Positions 11,701-20,354 are shown, counted from the first letter of the stretch. The stretch is DNA of 64,000 bases from Acholeplasmatales bacterium (GCA_900770055.1 CAAGJD010000129.1:30452-94451), one strand, 5' to 3'. The notes: generated from the letters alone by a model not told the origin. A program made the numbers and translations.

Positions 11701-13456
11701 AACTAAAAGCTTGAATTTCTTCTACCATTTGCCCTAAAGCATTTAATACTAAACACTTATATCTTTTAAATGTAGATTCAAAATAAAATTTACAAGAATA
11801 AAAAGACGTACTTTGGACGTCATCAGCTGATAAATATGGACTTACTGAGCTAGCACTTTGTATTTCACCTTTAGTGCTATTTGGAAGTCCCACATTATTA
11901 TTATGAAGGTATTCAAGACTATTATTATTACTACTAGAAGTAGTATCTTGTAAAGGCCTAAAAAACCAAGAAGATTGTGCATAAATATTTCCTTCTGCCC
12001 TATCATCTAATTTATAAACAGTTTGAGATAAGACACCTTGACATAATACAGATTTATGATTAACTACTGGAGTAGCTCTTAATGCTCTATATGCTATAAA
12101 TCCTTTTTTCTTTAGGTCTGTTAAAAAACCTACTGTACTGTCCCCATCATATCCTTCATCTAAAAATCTATATGATAGTATAGGAAGATAAAGCATATTT
12201 TGATTAGTAGACTCATCAGAAGCACCTATTATTTTAGGATAATTTACAGTATCAAAATCTGCTATATATAATGGATTAGTCCAACATCCATATTTATCCA
12301 TTAGTTGTATTCCTAGTCTGTATTTTTCTCCTCCCTTGAAATGCTTTATATAATTATTTGATTTATCTAAATTATTTTTATAAGGATATAATCCTTTACT
12401 ATCATAATATGGAATCTTTTTATATTCTTCTTTAACAGATATATGATTTTGTATTCCTTTTTGAAGTTCTCTTTCTTCCTTTTCTGATAATATACTATTA
12501 TATTGGATATTGCCAACAAATAGAGTTTGCATTTTTTGTGCAAGTGTTCCAACAACTAAAGGACTTCTAGTCTTAAATAATATCTCAGTATCACTTAATG
12601 CCTCATTATTTCCATTATCTTGTATAATAATTTCCTTATTTACTTCTACATCTGCTACTAAATATGCTGCTACTGTAGAATTTAATGAAGTTCTATGAAT
12701 AGAATATACTCTTAAATTAGTCCAATTAAATTTTTGGCCTTCATTTATTTTAAAATTTAATACAAAAGAATTAGCGCATTTTTCCTCAGCAGTACCACCC
12801 CTTGATTCTGGTGACATATAATATAGGGGAGAATAATATAATATATTACTCTCTTGCATTTTTTTATTATACCCAGTAATAAAGTATTGAATTACTCCAG
12901 ATGGAAAAACTCCTAATCCTGATTGAATTTTTTTTATTTTAACCTGAAAAGATCCTATTGAACTACTTAAATCTCGTATAAAATCAAAAGTAGTATTATC
13001 TGTTATTACTCCAGTAGCTATATTTATTAATCTTAGTTGATTTTTAACATCTGTCCAATATACTTTTTGTATAGATTCTGATTCATAGCTGACTAAAGTT
13101 TCTATGGGGTTTTCACTACTAAAATTTAGATTTCCTTCATAGAGCTTTTCAGTAATAGTTTCTTCTTTGTCAAAAGTTACTTTATGTATAAAATCCTTTA
13201 GAGTATCATCTTCAGGTTCTTCAATAGTAGTAAATATTATTATTTGATTTTTAATAATACCCATTCCTATAGGTATACCTGGTATATTAATCTCTAATTT
13301 TTTAGTACCTTTTTCATTTGTAATTCCAAAAAAAGAAGTATCTTTTGACGGAGACAGTCTTATATTCATATTTTCAAGGGAGTACATAGGATTAAAACTA
13401 GATACTACTAAATCTTGTTGCATTCCCCTAATTTTATATGTTATTTGTTTAAGCAT
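8714..13456 (-). CDS. Tail muzzle protein (phage stabilisation-like), 1580 aa
   Basis: This is the largest complete gene in the window. The N-terminus (MLKQITYKIRGMQQDLVVSS, then FNPMYSLENMNIRL) is typical of the crAss muzzle family (gp44 of crAss001), previously called phage stabilisation protein by analogy with P22 gp10. The sequence is rich in beta strand, Asn and Tyr, with no transmembrane segment, as expected for a beta-propeller-like tail tip that closes the tail and is displaced on ejection. It starts 1 nt after the neighbouring 235-aa gene's stop and ends in a terminator. Family assignment is from size, N-terminus and position. Confidence 0.82.
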   Translation of the reverse strand: MLKQITYKIRGMQQDLVVSSFNPMYSLENMNIRLSPSKDTSFFGITNEKGTKKLEINIPGIPIGMGIIKNQIIIFTTIEEPEDDTLKDFIHKVTFDKEETITEKLYEGNLNFSSENPIETLVSYESESIQKVYWTDVKNQLRLINIATGVITDNTTFDFIRDLSSSIGSFQVKIKKIQSGLGVFPSGVIQYFITGYNKKMQESNILYYSPLYYMSPESRGGTAEEKCANSFVLNFKINEGQKFNWTNLRVYSIHRTSLNSTVAAYLVADVEVNKEIIIQDNGNNEALSDTEILFKTRSPLVVGTLAQKMQTLFVGNIQYNSILSEKEERELQKGIQNHISVKEEYKKIPYYDSKGLYPYKNNLDKSNNYIKHFKGGEKYRLGIQLMDKYGCWTNPLYIADFDTVNYPKIIGASDESTNQNMLYLPILSYRFLDEGYDGDSTVGFLTDLKKKGFIAYRALRATPVVNHKSVLCQGVLSQTVYKLDDRAEGNIYAQSSWFFRPLQDTTSSSNNNSLEYLHNNNVGLPNSTKGEIQSASSVSPYLSADDVQSTSFYSCKFYFESTFKRYKCLVLNALGQMVEEIQAFSSSDVIRYLQKQYIGETTVVDITEEAWKNATFENPIIKTFNEKFDIDQYTQNNKYNYLIDSNFLTLHSPDINDNSYNNINDTELALRIVGIVPITANTTSYDIQYTGAARKPYSEGIIQRNYNHDNISDKANGLISGGLFIDEDSKNVLRCFVTYPWHRNGSLGDQGSLKLEKDEAKIATLSKKVFSNLRYSWYTKYFNTDVESELYWDDIGEIHDITNRPSLWNTLDSKGNVTSSKIAVFNSTEDALLKIYSGNNNYWYKGNVDTILSPKIEKDGNDIKGYNIYTTTRDYNIDSNLPITYDTNYDRIGTEPVSIKYKSTSHAVLKLGTNNNKNIILPNLHIKSLNYLEVVDKERNYFTANMQGLYALNYNPNNYKGVITDIIFKDNINDVCITDNVGKYYLVENSSPYYKLIKVIQATGRVAYETILCASTDRWLDNLCKNYWSPTKTYAGFVEWKQTSTNDYYQDTITLKIPSSAPQVEGALLVNNNSGILYLAELYNPNATHDDIYGVVPNIDNDIHKYITPNISWVPASEIQYLYETWEADDYITQLEGDTYFSRWDCLKTYPFTQEDQNKVVEILSFMVESQINLDGRTDRNRGAANNNYMSPTNFNLFNEVYNQDNNYFIYRFVKNETNKLNNTIAWSTVKNNTADIDDWTRIRSTTSIDVSNLYGEIQKLYSTNNNLYFFQNGAIGKLRYNENAIITTDSGIPTELGNSGTVTGYNYITTSIGLPDKWAICDGNNSIYFVDINSLGIYKLSDDNIENLAASKGFLSWLDKNKSIGWNPKNFDGFVLYYNNIDKELYIISREYCLAYSDLLNEFSSFYSYENSPYYCNIDSNKFFIKHSNNTTNIWQQHEGRYNEFFGKIKENSITIVANPEPNSDKVFNTVEFRADVFDPTNRTDDTTKPFNYLKVWNEYQESNNQLQWTYNNWAITNLKRKFRIWRINNFRDNDGKSRIRNPWAYFKLINTGRRVIAGKEFPDNHKKVLHDIVIGYFV

Positions 13457-13457
13457 A

Positions 13458-14165
13458 TTATTGTAATTTTAAATATTCTTGATTTCCATTATTTCTAAAT
13501 CCATCATTAAATGAAGTAGTTCTTTGTAATAATGTACACCAACTTCTTTTAAGACTTTCCATTTCTGAAATAGAAGGTATAGTAAATTCTGACTGTAATT
13601 GACCTGCTAACCAAGCATATTGTTGCTGAGTACTCTGTAATACAGCAGGAGTAATTTTACCCATATCAAATAAAATGGTAAATACTTCCTTCTTAATATA
13701 TGCTTCAAGTGTTCTTAAAAATACTGGATTATCAATAAGTAGCGGAAACCCATCCTTATCTATTGGGATTGCTTTATAAGATATTAATACATCTCCTGTC
13801 TTGAAGGAAGTAAATAATACTTGTCCTTGTGTCTTAAATGTTAATTCTTGTATCTTTTTATAGCCAGCATCTTCATCATACCTTTCTTTTGGCATAAAAT
13901 TATCTGTCATACTTCTAAGACATATACCAGTCTTACATTCTTTAATCTGATTAATAGAGATTAAATCGCATGGCAATTTTGCTCTAAAATCTTCTATATG
14001 AATCATCTCTTCTTTATCTTGGTATAGCCCAGACATTCCAAAGACGCTGATAAAATCTAAAGTATATTGTACTGCTTGTTCAAGAGTTACATCTTGGAGA
14101 AGAGGATGCCTTAGTACTCTACTTAGAGCCTCTCTTATATTTATGTAGTTATATTCTTTTACCAT
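13458..14165 (-). CDS. crAss conserved tail structural protein (235 aa)
   Basis: A soluble 235-aa protein starting MVKEYNYINIREALSRVLRH. The N-terminal half is helical (LEQAVQYTLDFISVFG) and the central part beta-rich. It lies 1 nt upstream of the muzzle gene start on the same strand, a position held in crAss phages by a tail hub or ring component that binds the muzzle. No enzymatic motif. Assignment to the tail is by synteny; the precise ring or hub name is not certain. Confidence 0.65.
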   Translation of the reverse strand: MVKEYNYINIREALSRVLRHPLLQDVTLEQAVQYTLDFISVFGMSGLYQDKEEMIHIEDFRAKLPCDLISINQIKECKTGICLRSMTDNFMPKERYDEDAGYKKIQELTFKTQGQVLFTSFKTGDVLISYKAIPIDKDGFPLLIDNPVFLRTLEAYIKKEVFTILFDMGKITPAVLQSTQQQYAWLAGQLQSEFTIPSISEMESLKRSWCTLLQRTTSFNDGFRNNGNQEYLKLQ

Positions 14166-14168
14166 AAT

Positions 14169-14879
14169 TTACATTGTTAAATATGATTTTTTAAGTGAAC
14201 CTCCTAAAGATTTCTTATTACTTAAATATTCATCTAAATAACTATAATCAATATCATCAAATCTTCCAGCTCTGTCTCTATACATCCAACCTGTATTTAG
14301 CTCATTTGGAACAAGTTCTGTATAATTACCGTCTGGAGTAACTGTTATTGAAGGTAATTGATATGCTCCATCATACATGACTTTAGTAGCTCCATTATTA
14401 TAATATAAATCTGAACCAAGATAATCTAATACTCTATCAGTATTTATTTCATCTCTTATATCATCTAATCCTTGATTAGCTTGTCTGTAAGACATATTAA
14501 ATATTTTACCATTATTAAGCCATGAATTCGGGCCTAAATCTGGGTAAGTAGGATGATTGGGTGTTTTATAAGTACCACTTTTTCCTTCATCAGGAAAATG
14601 TACTTTATCTCCATGTTCTATGAATTCTAGTTGTCTATAAGCTCTCTCTGGGTCATCATTATAATACTTCTGATAGTCATAATCATCTTGACTTAAATCT
14701 TGATTATTCCATGCTTTAGATAATCTAATAGAAAAGTCTTTATATGATTTTTTAATAGGGCCTCCTTTAACATATTTATTATATATTCCTCTAATTGTGT
14801 CTAAGTTTGTAATACCATTTTCAACCCCTAATTTTATATAAGTAGCTCTATCTGTCATTGATAAATCATTCCAACTCAT
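14169..14879 (-). CDS. Tail/internal protein with terminal GG repeats (236 aa)
   Basis: Starts MSWNDLSMTDRATYIKLGV, a form often seen in Bacteroidetes phage structural clusters. Two related short motifs, GGPIKKSY near residue 40 and GGSLKKSY at the C-terminus, are separated by a Tyr/Asp-rich middle with a GTYKTPNHPTYP segment. They are close to the Gly-pair motifs of the 802-aa internal protein. It sits 3 nt upstream of the 235-aa tail gene. Function unknown; a virion protein injected or docked in the tail is plausible. Confidence 0.6.
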   Translation of the reverse strand: MSWNDLSMTDRATYIKLGVENGITNLDTIRGIYNKYVKGGPIKKSYKDFSIRLSKAWNNQDLSQDDYDYQKYYNDDPERAYRQLEFIEHGDKVHFPDEGKSGTYKTPNHPTYPDLGPNSWLNNGKIFNMSYRQANQGLDDIRDEINTDRVLDYLGSDLYYNNGATKVMYDGAYQLPSITVTPDGNYTELVPNELNTGWMYRDRAGRFDDIDYSYLDEYLSNKKSLGGSLKKSYLTM

Positions 14880-15414
14880 TTTTATTTAATTTAAAAGCAT
14901 CTAATTTTCCTTTCTTTATTCTTTGCTTTAATCTCTTCTTCAGTTCTCTATTTACATTAAATTCATAGAAAACTTGATTATTATAGTCTGCTAATTGCTT
15001 ATTATAGTAGACCTTAAAGATTTCTTTTTCTTCCACTTTAACCAGTGTTTTTTCCTTATAGGCTTCCTCATCTTCATACCATAATTTAAGAGTCCTATCC
15101 CAATCTATTGGTAAGTTAGTTTTAACTTTATTACCATCAAAATTAATTCGTGCATTATACTTTCTGAGTTCTATTCTTCCCATTCTATGAGGTAGCTTAA
15201 TATCTTCTCCCTGTAGTAAACTATCAGCAAGATAGTTATTCACCTTTCTTATAATACTATAGAACTCATGTTCTGTGAGAGATCTTTCTATATCAGCCCA
15301 TTTTCTTTTTCTTAGAAATTTATAAGCCGAATATACTCCAATTGACCTAGTAACTTTGTGTTTTCTTGGACTACTTAGATGCTGAACCTCGGACTTAAAT
15401 TCTTCATAAGTCAT
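14866..15414 (-). CDS. HU/IHF-like conserved protein in tail block (182 aa)
   Basis: I take the start at ATG 15414 (MTYEEFKSEVQHL) rather than 15462, because it overlaps the upstream endonuclease stop by only 11 nt and gives the expected N-terminus. The segment LTEHEFYSIIRKVNNYLADS, then a beta-rich stretch with LPHRMGRIELRKY, resembles the HU/IHF fold seen in crAss-like genomes. The C-terminus is very basic (KKRLKQRIKKGKLDAFKL). It overlaps the next gene by 14 nt. Likely roles are DNA binding or a structural DNA-proximal part; the fold call is moderate. Confidence 0.5.
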   Translation of the reverse strand: MTYEEFKSEVQHLSSPRKHKVTRSIGVYSAYKFLRKRKWADIERSLTEHEFYSIIRKVNNYLADSLLQGEDIKLPHRMGRIELRKYNARINFDGNKVKTNLPIDWDRTLKLWYEDEEAYKEKTLVKVEEKEIFKVYYNKQLADYNNQVFYEFNVNRELKKRLKQRIKKGKLDAFKLNKNELE

Positions 15415-16030
15415 ACTCCACCTCCCAACCTTTAATATTATTTCTCTTATGGTTAAGTACATCTAATATGTGAGCATTAGAGGATACACCAAGAAATTTA
15501 GCAAACTTGTAGGAGGAAGAAAACTTTAGCATTTGTCCAGTATTACTATTTGTACAAATTATAGGCTTAGCTTTTTTCCTTAAAGAGATATTTGAACTTA
15601 TCAAATCTAAATCTTTATTATATTCGTATCTAAATTGGTAATTACCACAAGTCTTTCTCTTCATATTAGCTGCCATGCCAACATTTCTTCTATCCAACCC
15701 ATAATAAATAGCAGCAGATTTACAAGAGTCAAAAGAGTTAATTAGAATACCATGCAAATTATATACATAAATTTTCTTATTATTAGAATTATCTTTATAA
15801 ATTTCTACTCTTCTTCCATGTTTTAAATAATATCTTCTCCATAGATAATTTCTACTACAAGCTGCACATTCTACAGCTCTTGTATATTTAGAATGATATT
15901 TTATTAAATCGTGGGTTCCTATACCAACATAGAATAATTTATTAGTATCTTTAGTATAATGTAAATATACATAGCAATTTCTAATAATATTATCCCAAAC
16001 TACTCTTATTTTATTCTCTTCAAGACACAT
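15404..16030 (-). CDS. Free-standing GIY-YIG homing endonuclease (208 aa)
   Basis: The N-terminal motifs YVYLHY (about residues 20-25) and FYVGIGT (33-39) are the GIY-YIG signature, followed by a downstream basic block with an Arg-rich RRYYLKHGRRVEIY. The C-terminal part carries NUMOD1-like DNA-binding repeats (IYVYNLHGILINSFDSCKSA; then GQMLKFSSSYKFAKFLGVSS). It is wedged between two structural genes, ending inside the next gene's start and starting 2 nt from the previous stop, with no intron sign around it. It is therefore a free-standing homing gene that cuts DNA at an unknown site, inserted without breaking the operon. Confidence 0.8.
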   Translation of the reverse strand: MCLEENKIRVVWDNIIRNCYVYLHYTKDTNKLFYVGIGTHDLIKYHSKYTRAVECAACSRNYLWRRYYLKHGRRVEIYKDNSNNKKIYVYNLHGILINSFDSCKSAAIYYGLDRRNVGMAANMKRKTCGNYQFRYEYNKDLDLISSNISLRKKAKPIICTNSNTGQMLKFSSSYKFAKFLGVSSNAHILDVLNHKRNNIKGWEVEYDL

Positions 16031-16032
16031 AG

Positions 16033-16761
16033 TTATTCTAATGCTTTACTTATTTCTGATTTAGTATTTCTTTTAATAAATGTAGCTATATCTGATAAAT
16101 CATCAGTAGCATCATTATTTGAATCTTTTGGTCTATACTCAGCACCTAATAACTCCTTAACTACAAGCTCAATTATTGATGGTACAAGAGAAGCTTCAAC
16201 AGGAAACTCTCTATCAAGCACACCACATATTATATTACCATTTTTATCAAGGCATTGTAATTCTGATGCAGCTTGTGGATCTTCAAATATACCTGTTACT
16301 TTTACTTTTTCAAGATATAAGTACTGTGGATTAGAAGATTTAAAATAAAGATAATTATCTGGTCCTAGAGAACAATAAATAATATTTTGTAGATACTTAT
16401 TATATCCTACATACCTCATTCTTTCCCTACTTACATAGGTAATTTCACCTTGATAATAATCAATAGGATATACTCTTGGTGTACCTATTTTCATTAGAAA
16501 AGGAATCTTTTCTTTACTTCTTAGATAAGAGCCCCCTTCACAAGGTTCTTCTGCTATAGCAGATACTTCTGTTAAATCTGTACATATTGTTTGATAATTA
16601 CTTTCAGGTATTTGCTTTTTCACATCTGAATACCTTTGCTTTAAAATAAATGCTCTATACTTTCCTAATAGGAATATTACATGATCCTCTGTATATTGAG
16701 CATCGTCACTATTGGCCTTTAGCTCATCAAGACACATATATACAGCTTCTTTATATGTCAT
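16033..16761 (-). CDS. crAss ring/head-tail connector protein (242 aa)
   Basis: Starts MTYKEAVYMCLDELKANSDD; the N-terminal helix pair and the LGKYRAFILKQRY block are typical of crAss ring proteins stacked below the portal. The C-terminus is acidic then basic. A host-type promoter (16799-16830) precedes it, so it heads the transcript through GIY-YIG, HU-like, tail and muzzle genes. No catalytic motif. Ring identity is from synteny and composition. Confidence 0.65.
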   Translation of the reverse strand: MTYKEAVYMCLDELKANSDDAQYTEDHVIFLLGKYRAFILKQRYSDVKKQIPESNYQTICTDLTEVSAIAEEPCEGGSYLRSKEKIPFLMKIGTPRVYPIDYYQGEITYVSRERMRYVGYNKYLQNIIYCSLGPDNYLYFKSSNPQYLYLEKVKVTGIFEDPQAASELQCLDKNGNIICGVLDREFPVEASLVPSIIELVVKELLGAEYRPKDSNNDATDDLSDIATFIKRNTKSEISKALE

Positions 16762-16798
16762 AGTAATTTAATTTAAATTAAAAAATAAAAACCTTATG

Positions 16799-16830
16799 CA
16801 AAGATAGAAGAAATTTATCATTTACACAAG
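16799..16830 (-). promoter_or_regulatory. Bacteroidetes-type promoter for ring/muzzle operon
   Basis: Minus-strand -7 box TATCTTTG (16799-16806) with a 20-nt spacer to -33 box CTTG (16827-16830). It lies 38 nt upstream of ATG 16761 in the gap between two gene groups. Confidence 0.7.
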
Positions 16831-16846
16831 GTTATAAATAGATTAC

Positions 16847-17188
16847 TTATAGACTAGCTATTCTAATTATGTTGTTCATAGTAGTTCTCATTATATTATT
16901 CTGAGAAATTCTTGAAATTATATTTAGAGTAGCATTGGGTGCACTGTTACAATTTAGTTTAGGATAAGGAATTAAACAAGTAGTACCATATAATTTATAT
17001 AAAACTTGATTAATAATCTTATAATCCTCATCTGTAATATAATAGCTTAGATTACTATTAATTATTTCGGCTATAAATAATAGAACCAGCAATTTATCTA
17101 CTTCATTATAGTCTTTATAGCCATATATGGATAAAGCATGAAAATAGTTTTGCAGTCCTAAAAATCCTAATTCTTCTAATTTATCCAT
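16847..17188 (-). CDS. Small conserved structural-block protein (113 aa)
   Basis: A 113-aa helical protein starting MDKLEELGFLGLQNYFHALS, ending in an Asn/Arg/Ile-rich tail (NIISRISQNNIMRTTMNNII). It overlaps the stop of the 186-aa gene by 8 nt, implying coupled translation. No recognised domain. Its place between ring-type genes suggests a virion or assembly role. It is the last gene before a promoter and a weak inverted repeat (16789-16832). Confidence 0.55.
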   Translation of the reverse strand: MDKLEELGFLGLQNYFHALSIYGYKDYNEVDKLLVLLFIAEIINSNLSYYITDEDYKIINQVLYKLYGTTCLIPYPKLNCNSAPNATLNIISRISQNNIMRTTMNNIIRIASL

Positions 17189-17741
17189 TACATTTACAAG
17201 AAGTTATAGTATTAGTATCTTTTATATTTCTAAAGTATTTACTCCAAAGATTATTTGTCTCTGTATAATGACAAGTTTTTATACTAAGTTCAAAAGCTTT
17301 GAGTCTAAGATATTTATCAATAAAATTTTTTGGAATACTACAGTCATTCAAAATTTCTTTCAAGTGCCCAATCATAGACCTATAAAAATTATTTAGATTA
17401 GCAGCCACTCCTAAAGTAATAGGAGAATCTTCTCCACAAGGAGTATCTGGTCCATAAGAACCTTTTGTTACTACATAAATAAAAAATAATGTTTTATCTA
17501 GTGGACAATTAAGAGCATTTAAATTAGATGTAGTTAATTGTAATCTTTTTGATTTTACATCATCCCCATTAGAATTAAACACAATAAGAGCTTGGCTACT
17601 TGGTCCTCCTTCTGAATAAGTATCTTGAGTATCTATTGCAATATAATCTATATAAACAGTGCTAAAATAAGATTTTGAAGGAACTGAAACATCAATAATC
17701 AGGCATTTATCAGTTACTTGAAGCTCATTAAAATTAACCAT
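17181..17741 (-). CDS. crAss structural-block protein, tail/ring associated (186 aa)
   Basis: A 186-aa protein starting MVNFNELQVTDKCLIIDVSV: beta-rich first half, then a helical region (NLNNFYRSMIGHLKEILND) and a Cys-containing end (TSCKCNG). Its gene follows a terminator hairpin after the 339-aa protein and is coupled to the 113-aa gene. I do not recognise a named family; synteny puts it among the tail ring and hub genes. Confidence 0.55.
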   Translation of the reverse strand: MVNFNELQVTDKCLIIDVSVPSKSYFSTVYIDYIAIDTQDTYSEGGPSSQALIVFNSNGDDVKSKRLQLTTSNLNALNCPLDKTLFFIYVVTKGSYGPDTPCGEDSPITLGVAANLNNFYRSMIGHLKEILNDCSIPKNFIDKYLRLKAFELSIKTCHYTETNNLWSKYFRNIKDTNTITSCKCNG

Positions 17742-17762
17742 ATCTTAATTATTTTTAAAATA

Positions 17763-17789
17763 AAAAAGGAGACTTATTAGGTCTCCTTT
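17763..17789 (-). terminator. Terminator after the 339-aa structural gene
   Basis: AAAGGAGAC / GTCTCCTTT hairpin with a 7-nt loop and poly-T on the minus strand, 8 nt past the stop at 17797. Confidence 0.8.
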
Positions 17790-17796
17790 AACTATA

Positions 17797-18816
17797 TTAT
17801 TCTGCAGTATCTAAATCAGCTATAGATAGACCTGTTGCAGTATTAATAGCTGATATAATGTTATTAGTAAGTACATTACTAACTGAATTAGTTTCTCCTA
17901 TCTTTGGTACTACAAGAGTAATTGTCTTTTCAGACTTTTGAATTGACTCATTACTACCAACATAAGCATAGTGAATATCAATTATATTATACTTAATAGT
18001 TGGGTCTACAAGATAAGTAGTTGGTATATTATGAGGCCAATTAATATTTCTATAAATATCACCTCTTTCACCCATGCAGAAATACTCAAGGTCTGCAATT
18101 TTCTTACCATTGTTAATTATACCAGCAGAATCAGTATCTTTTGCAATGCCCCAAATTCTTTCATCACCATTTACAATAATTGTAGTAGGTTGTACCATAA
18201 AATATACTGGAGTTTGCTCCATAACACCAAGTCTCCAAGGCTGTTCAACTTCCTCAATAACAAGTGCAGTATAAGTCTCAGTTAAAGAGCTTTCTTTTGT
18301 AGTAGCATCAACAGGAACTGTATCATCGTCAGAATTTACTAAAGCAAACTTAACAAGGGGAACTACTTCTCTACTAAAGTTTTTAACTAATGACATAGCT
18401 AATTTTTTGTAAAAATCTGAAGCTGTCATACCTGCATAAGCATGTACCATACCATATTTAAAATACTGATCCTCTTCTGACATTCCTATATACTGTTTGA
18501 ATGCAATTCTTAGTATATAATCTTGTCCAGATACAGGAACACCTGCATTTATTTCACTATCAAGAGTTACTTTAACTGCTTTTAGCTTATGTGCCATATT
18601 ATCAGCATCAGTAGCATTAACATGAAGAATACTCTTAATATCAATTAAATCACTTCTCATTAAATTGTCTGCACCTTTATACTCAAAATAAAGATGATTT
18701 TTTGCAGTATCAGTTTTTACTGCAATAGAGCCAGCATCATCTGATGCAAGTACATGAGGAGTTTTTAGTGCTTTTGCCACATAAAGCTGCCTTACTTGAT
18801 TAACTGAATAATTCAT
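17797..18816 (-). CDS. crAss conserved structural protein, probable tail hub/tube (339 aa)
   Basis: Starts MNYSVNQVRQLYVAKALKTP. The protein is soluble and beta-rich, with balanced charge and no transmembrane segment, as for an abundant virion protein. It follows the two paralogous ring genes and ends in a strong terminator, so it closes the MCP-ring transcription unit. A tail hub or tube-like role is inferred from order in crAss-like genomes; I cannot name a specific ring. Confidence 0.6.
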   Translation of the reverse strand: MNYSVNQVRQLYVAKALKTPHVLASDDAGSIAVKTDTAKNHLYFEYKGADNLMRSDLIDIKSILHVNATDADNMAHKLKAVKVTLDSEINAGVPVSGQDYILRIAFKQYIGMSEEDQYFKYGMVHAYAGMTASDFYKKLAMSLVKNFSREVVPLVKFALVNSDDDTVPVDATTKESSLTETYTALVIEEVEQPWRLGVMEQTPVYFMVQPTTIIVNGDERIWGIAKDTDSAGIINNGKKIADLEYFCMGERGDIYRNINWPHNIPTTYLVDPTIKYNIIDIHYAYVGSNESIQKSEKTITLVVPKIGETNSVSNVLTNNIISAINTATGLSIADLDTAE

Positions 18817-18846
18817 TTTAATTTAGTATTAAATTACACAATAATT

Positions 18847-19572
18847 TTAATCTTTTCCTGCATTTGGAACTCTACTCATGATAGCAAGTTTTACTGCTCT
18901 CTCAAGTATAGCCCTATGTATTGCAGGATTTAATTTACATTCTGTTTTTTTACTTTCCTTATTAATTGTCAGATTATCTGTCAAAGTAGTTAATATAATG
19001 GGAGTAGGTCTTGAAAGGTATCTAACAAGGTAACTCTCCACATTATATTTTGATATTATCTCTACTACACTATTACTCAAATCAAGACTATTACTCAAAT
19101 CGAGTCTTAAAGCTCTTCTTTCATTAGTACCTCTAAAAGGATTCTTTCTTATTCTATGATACTCATCTTGAGTAATTGGTATTATAGATATATATTTACC
19201 ACTCATACATTCTGATTCATCATCCTTTAAATTAACTGCTTCATAGGTTATAAACCATAAGTCAGAAGGTAATTCAAAGAATATTGAATATTTAGACAGT
19301 CCTGTATATCCCTCTTTTTTATCAGTAGTTTTATAAGTCTTTACTAGGCTACTTAAGTATCTTCTAATTTCTTCAGTCCTTTCAAAAGAGTCACCAAATG
19401 GATTCTTACCATTATACATACCAATAACTATTTCTTCCTGAGCACTAGTGAGAAATACAGATTTCTCATACTCATCAAGTTTAGTAATGTTTGATGTTTT
19501 TCCAAATACCTCTATAGTAGAATAACTATTTAGTAAGGTATCAAACTCATTAGAAAATTCTTCGCATGTCAT
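18847..19572 (-). CDS. Ring protein paralogue B (241 aa)
   Basis: Shares with its neighbour at 19575-20354 the N-terminal pattern EEFSNEFDTL...YEKSVFLTSAQEEIV and a C-terminal LVRYLSRPTPIILTTL block followed by KKTECKL and a helix (ILERAVKLAI). This indicates tandem duplication. A short internal repeat is visible (DLSNSLDLSNS). Position after MCP fits crAss ring proteins that form dodecameric rings under the portal. It starts 2 nt after the paralogue's stop. Confidence 0.68.
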   Translation of the reverse strand: MTCEEFSNEFDTLLNSYSTIEVFGKTSNITKLDEYEKSVFLTSAQEEIVIGMYNGKNPFGDSFERTEEIRRYLSSLVKTYKTTDKKEGYTGLSKYSIFFELPSDLWFITYEAVNLKDDESECMSGKYISIIPITQDEYHRIRKNPFRGTNERRALRLDLSNSLDLSNSVVEIISKYNVESYLVRYLSRPTPIILTTLTDNLTINKESKKTECKLNPAIHRAILERAVKLAIMSRVPNAGKD

Positions 19573-19574
19573 AA

Positions 19575-20354
19575 TTATCTACTTTGTACTACATTACCCA
19601 TATTTGTCTCACTTTGCTGCCCTAAAGCTATTTGAGAACTTAAGTCTCCTGTATAAACTGCTTTAGCTAATTCTACTGCTCTTTGTAAGATTTCATGATG
19701 TATTTCATCATCTAATTCACACTCAGTCTTTTTATATTCACCATCTATAGTGAGATCAGAAGGAAGATCATCTAATATAATAGGATCTGGTCTTTTTAAA
19801 TATCTTACAAAATATTTAGCAGTTTCCATATTATCATTAGGACCTGCAATTATTTCAACATGCCTAAATCTTGATTCAGGGTCTTCATTATTAGTAGTAG
19901 TAATTAATCTCCAAGCTTGATTCTTAATAGGATATTTATAAGGCTTACTCATTTGTCTTGCATACTCTTCAAAACTAATAGGAATAACAGTTAAGAATAT
20001 GTCTTTCTCATCCCTAGTTACCCTTAAAGACTCATTGAGAATCATCATTGCATCTTTAGGAAATGAAAATCTAGTACTTTTATTATTAAAGTGGTTCCCA
20101 CTAACCTTATCTGATGCTAATTTAGTTAATTCTATATAGCAAGTTACCTTTGAAAAATCTATTTGCCTTTTACTACTATCGTCAAACCCTTCATTAAACT
20201 TATTACCTTTAGGACTAAAATAAGACTTAACTATCTCATATTGAGCTTTTGTTAAAAATACAGACTTCTCATATTCATTTAAACCTGGAGCAGCATTACT
20301 CATTATATTATTATATAATATATCAAATTCATTTGAGAATTCCGTTGTTGTCAT
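19575..20354 (-). CDS. Ring protein paralogue A (259 aa)
   Basis: Carries TEFSNEFDILYNN near the N-terminus, then NEYEKSVFLTKAQYEIV, and near the C-terminus FVRYLKRPDPIILDDL, KKTECEL and a helical ILQRAVELAKAV. The 241-aa protein beside it has the same architecture, so the two are paralogues. The C-terminal Gln/Ser tail differs. It is 7 nt downstream of the 343-aa head gene. Ring role from synteny. Confidence 0.68.
   Translation of the reverse strand: MTTTEFSNEFDILYNNIMSNAAPGLNEYEKSVFLTKAQYEIVKSYFSPKGNKFNEGFDDSSKRQIDFSKVTCYIELTKLASDKVSGNHFNNKSTRFSFPKDAMMILNESLRVTRDEKDIFLTVIPISFEEYARQMSKPYKYPIKNQAWRLITTTNNEDPESRFRHVEIIAGPNDNMETAKYFVRYLKRPDPIILDDLPSDLTIDGEYKKTECELDDEIHHEILQRAVELAKAVYTGDLSSQIALGQQSETNMGNVVQSR

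Noticed and set aside
12367..12555. Minus-strand frame of 62 aa inside the muzzle gene
   Set aside because: Overlaps the confident 1580-aa gene in another frame and is Lys/Ile low complexity.
15404..16030. Intron around the GIY-YIG gene
   Set aside because: Neighbouring genes are complete and close-packed, and no P7-type or guide pairing could be found on either side.
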